From positions 1 to 64,000 of the forward strand of contig NZ_RXFS01000017.1 of NCBI RefSeq assembly GCF_003952185.1: a stretch of DNA of 64,000 nt, in the 5' to 3' direction. The translations under genes were made by a program, and so were the position numbers. This stretch comes from Variovorax sp. 679. GTDB lineage: Bacteria > Pseudomonadota > Gammaproteobacteria > Burkholderiales > Burkholderiaceae_C. Position 1 is the first letter of the stretch; every line of letters begins with the position of its first letter. Of this stretch, positions 62,661-64,000 are shown piece by piece. The notes under the pieces are model-generated. The model was not told the origin of the DNA. It ran no database searches and saw nothing but the letters and a program-made list of their open reading frames with translations.

Positions 62661-63353
62661 ATGACAGCTGAAATCATCGAAATCTCCAGGCTCGCCTTGC
62701 ACGACCAGGTGGCGGCGCGCCTGCGCACCATGCTGGTCGAAGGGCTCATCGCGCCTGGTGCCAAGCTCAACGAACGCGAGCTGTGCCTGCAGCTGAACGT
62801 GTCGCGCACGCCGTTGCGCGAAGCCATCAAGCTGCTTGCGGCCGAGGGGCTGGTCGACCTGCTGCCCAACCGGGGCGCGGTGGCGGTCAAGCTCACCGAG
62901 GCCGACGTGCTCAACACCTTCGAGGTGCTGGCGATGCTCGAAGGCATGTCGGGCGAGCTCGCCGCCAGGCGCATCACCGACGAGGAACTCGCCGAGGTGC
63001 GCGCGCTGCACTACGAGATGCTGGCCTGCTTCTCGCGGCGCGATCTGTCGGGCTACTACAGGCTCAACGCGCGCATCCACACGGCCATCAACGACGCAGC
63101 GGCGAACCCGGTGCTGTCGAACACCTACCGTTCCATCAACGCGCGCGTGCAGTCGCTGCGATTCCGCACTAACCAGAACGAGGCGAAGTGGAAGCACGCC
63201 GTCGAGGAGCACGAGCAGATGATCGACGCGCTGGCCCGGCGCGACGCAGAAGCCATGCGCAAGGTGCTCGTGTCGCACGTGCTGCGCAAGCGGGACACCG
63301 TGCTGGAGCTGCTGCGCGCCGGCGAAATCTATCCATCGGCCAAGTCGAGCTGA
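62661..63353 (+). CDS. GntR/FCD-family regulator
   Basis: 230 residues. GntR winged helix at 12-75 (GAKLNERELCLQLNVSRTPLREAIKLL) and a helical FCD effector domain (about 85-215) with metal-binding His in a LNARIHTAI segment. Probably responds to an organic acid. Likely controls the aminotransferase and the FAD oxidase gene following it. The AGGGA ribosome site lies next to the second operator. Confidence 0.92.
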   Translation: MTAEIIEISRLALHDQVAARLRTMLVEGLIAPGAKLNERELCLQLNVSRTPLREAIKLLAAEGLVDLLPNRGAVAVKLTEADVLNTFEVLAMLEGMSGELAARRITDEELAEVRALHYEMLACFSRRDLSGYYRLNARIHTAINDAAANPVLSNTYRSINARVQSLRFRTNQNEAKWKHAVEEHEQMIDALARRDAEAMRKVLVSHVLRKRDTVLELLRAGEIYPSAKSS

Positions 63354-63383
63354 CCCGAGCCGGGCATCACCCAAGAAAACACC

Positions 63384-64000
63384 ATGCGCATCGATCCCGC
63401 CAGCCACATGCAGCCAGCCGGAACCGTTCTTCCGCCCAACGACACCTGCGAGCTGCTCGCGCGCCGCCTGCGCGCCGACACGCAGGGCGAGGTGCTGTTC
63501 GACGACGGTTCGCGCGGGCGCTACGCCACCGACGCGTCGATCTACCAGATCACGCCAGTCGGCGCCTTCGTGCCGACGAACGAGCGCGACATTGCGACCG
63601 CCATCGACGTCGCCCGCGACCTGAAGGTGCCGGTGCTCGCGCGCGGCGGCGGCACCAGCCAGTGCGGGCAGACGACCGGCGCGGCGCTGGTCATCGACAA
63701 CAGCAAGCACTTTCGCCGCGTGCTCGACGTGAACGTGGAAGAGGGCACGGCCACGGTCGAGCCCGGCCTCGTGCTCGACCACCTCAATGCGCAGCTCAAG
63801 CCGCATGGCCTCTGGTATCCGGTGGACGTCTCGACCAGTGCGCAGGCCACGCTGGGCGGCATGGCGGGCAACAACTCCTGCGGCTCGCGCTCCATCGCCT
63901 ACGGGAACATGGTGCACAACGTGCTGGGCGCGAGCGCCTGGCTCTCGAACGGCGAACTCGTCGAGTTCGGCACTGTCGGCACGCTTGGAGTGCGAGCGGC
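63384..64000 (+). CDS. FAD-binding oxidoreductase, glycolate/D-lactate oxidase type (partial, runs off the right edge)
   Basis: 205 codons to the window edge, start at the ATG at 63384. FAD-binding PCMH-type domain: PVLARGGGTSQCGQTTGAALVIDNSKH, VEPGLVLDHLN and GGMAGNNSCGSRSIAYG. Such proteins are GlcD, DLD or FAD/Fe-S two-domain oxidases; the C-terminal part needed to tell them apart is outside. It is 30 bp after the GntR regulator, same strand, so co-regulation is likely. Confidence 0.85.
   Translation, partial: MRIDPASHMQPAGTVLPPNDTCELLARRLRADTQGEVLFDDGSRGRYATDASIYQITPVGAFVPTNERDIATAIDVARDLKVPVLARGGGTSQCGQTTGAALVIDNSKHFRRVLDVNVEEGTATVEPGLVLDHLNAQLKPHGLWYPVDVSTSAQATLGGMAGNNSCGSRSIAYGNMVHNVLGASAWLSNGELVEFGTVGTLGVRA

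Overview
The window is GC-rich (my estimate is about two thirds G+C) and densely coded. It looks like chromosomal DNA of a Burkholderiales bacterium, most likely Comamonadaceae close to Variovorax. The basis is the gene complement (many Bug/TTT receptors and Liv-type transporters, AraC and LysR regulators, a bcsD-bcsP-bcsQ-bcsA cellulose operon), TAGAAT/TAAAAT-like -10 boxes, and a hairpin-rich intergenic repeat of a kind I recall from that family. This placement is by recognition, not by database search. I see no rRNA, tRNA, CRISPR array, insertion sequence or prophage.

Layout. 1-1.8 kb: start of a cellulose synthase operon (bcsD, bcsP, bcsQ, edge of bcsA; minus strand). 2.1-6.6 kb: map-glnD-diguanylate cyclase, minus strand and closely spaced, so c-di-GMP synthesis sits beside a c-di-GMP-dependent cellulose system. 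6.7-10.8 kb: purL, divergent from map. 10.9-15.7 kb: minus-strand housekeeping and redox genes (parvulin, bolA, yciB, msrB, selO) and an AraC regulator. 15.8-42.0 kb: a 26-kb run of plus-strand genes. It holds two lipid-anchored hydrolases, an acyl-CoA ligase, two tandem periplasmic binding proteins, a complete LivHMGF ABC transporter, a fused enoyl-CoA hydratase/3-hydroxyacyl-CoA dehydrogenase, an M20 peptidase, a thiolase, two acyl-CoA dehydrogenases, two hotdog thioesterases, two SDRs, an MDR, a GST and small proteins. It reads as a catabolic island: outside hydrolysis of an ester, import of the acid, CoA activation, beta-oxidation.

42-53.6 kb: an accessory-looking mixed region with a cysteine-free pilin-like protein, two paralogous divergent azoreductase/LysR pairs 7.4 kb apart, a 55-residue exported peptide behind a structured leader, two small membrane proteins, an unrecognised dioxygenase-like protein, GNAT and alpha/beta hydrolase genes, a class-C beta-lactamase-like lipoprotein, and a MocR-type regulator divergent from an AhpD-like gene. 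53.7-64 kb: a large dCACHE-PAS-GGDEF sensor, a GNAT, an MFS exporter with its LysR regulator, a hydratase, a Bug receptor, a glyoxylate aminotransferase with a divergent GntR/FCD regulator and twin operators, and the start of a FAD oxidase.

The most unusual signals are: an Arg in place of the Walker A Lys in LivF; two unrelated hydrolases sharing one lipoprotein leader; a duplicated binding-protein gene whose leader was duplicated with it; a palindromic 15-mer shared by the reading frames of purL and selO; a dispersed intergenic repeat present twice; and the small exported peptide with its hairpin leader.
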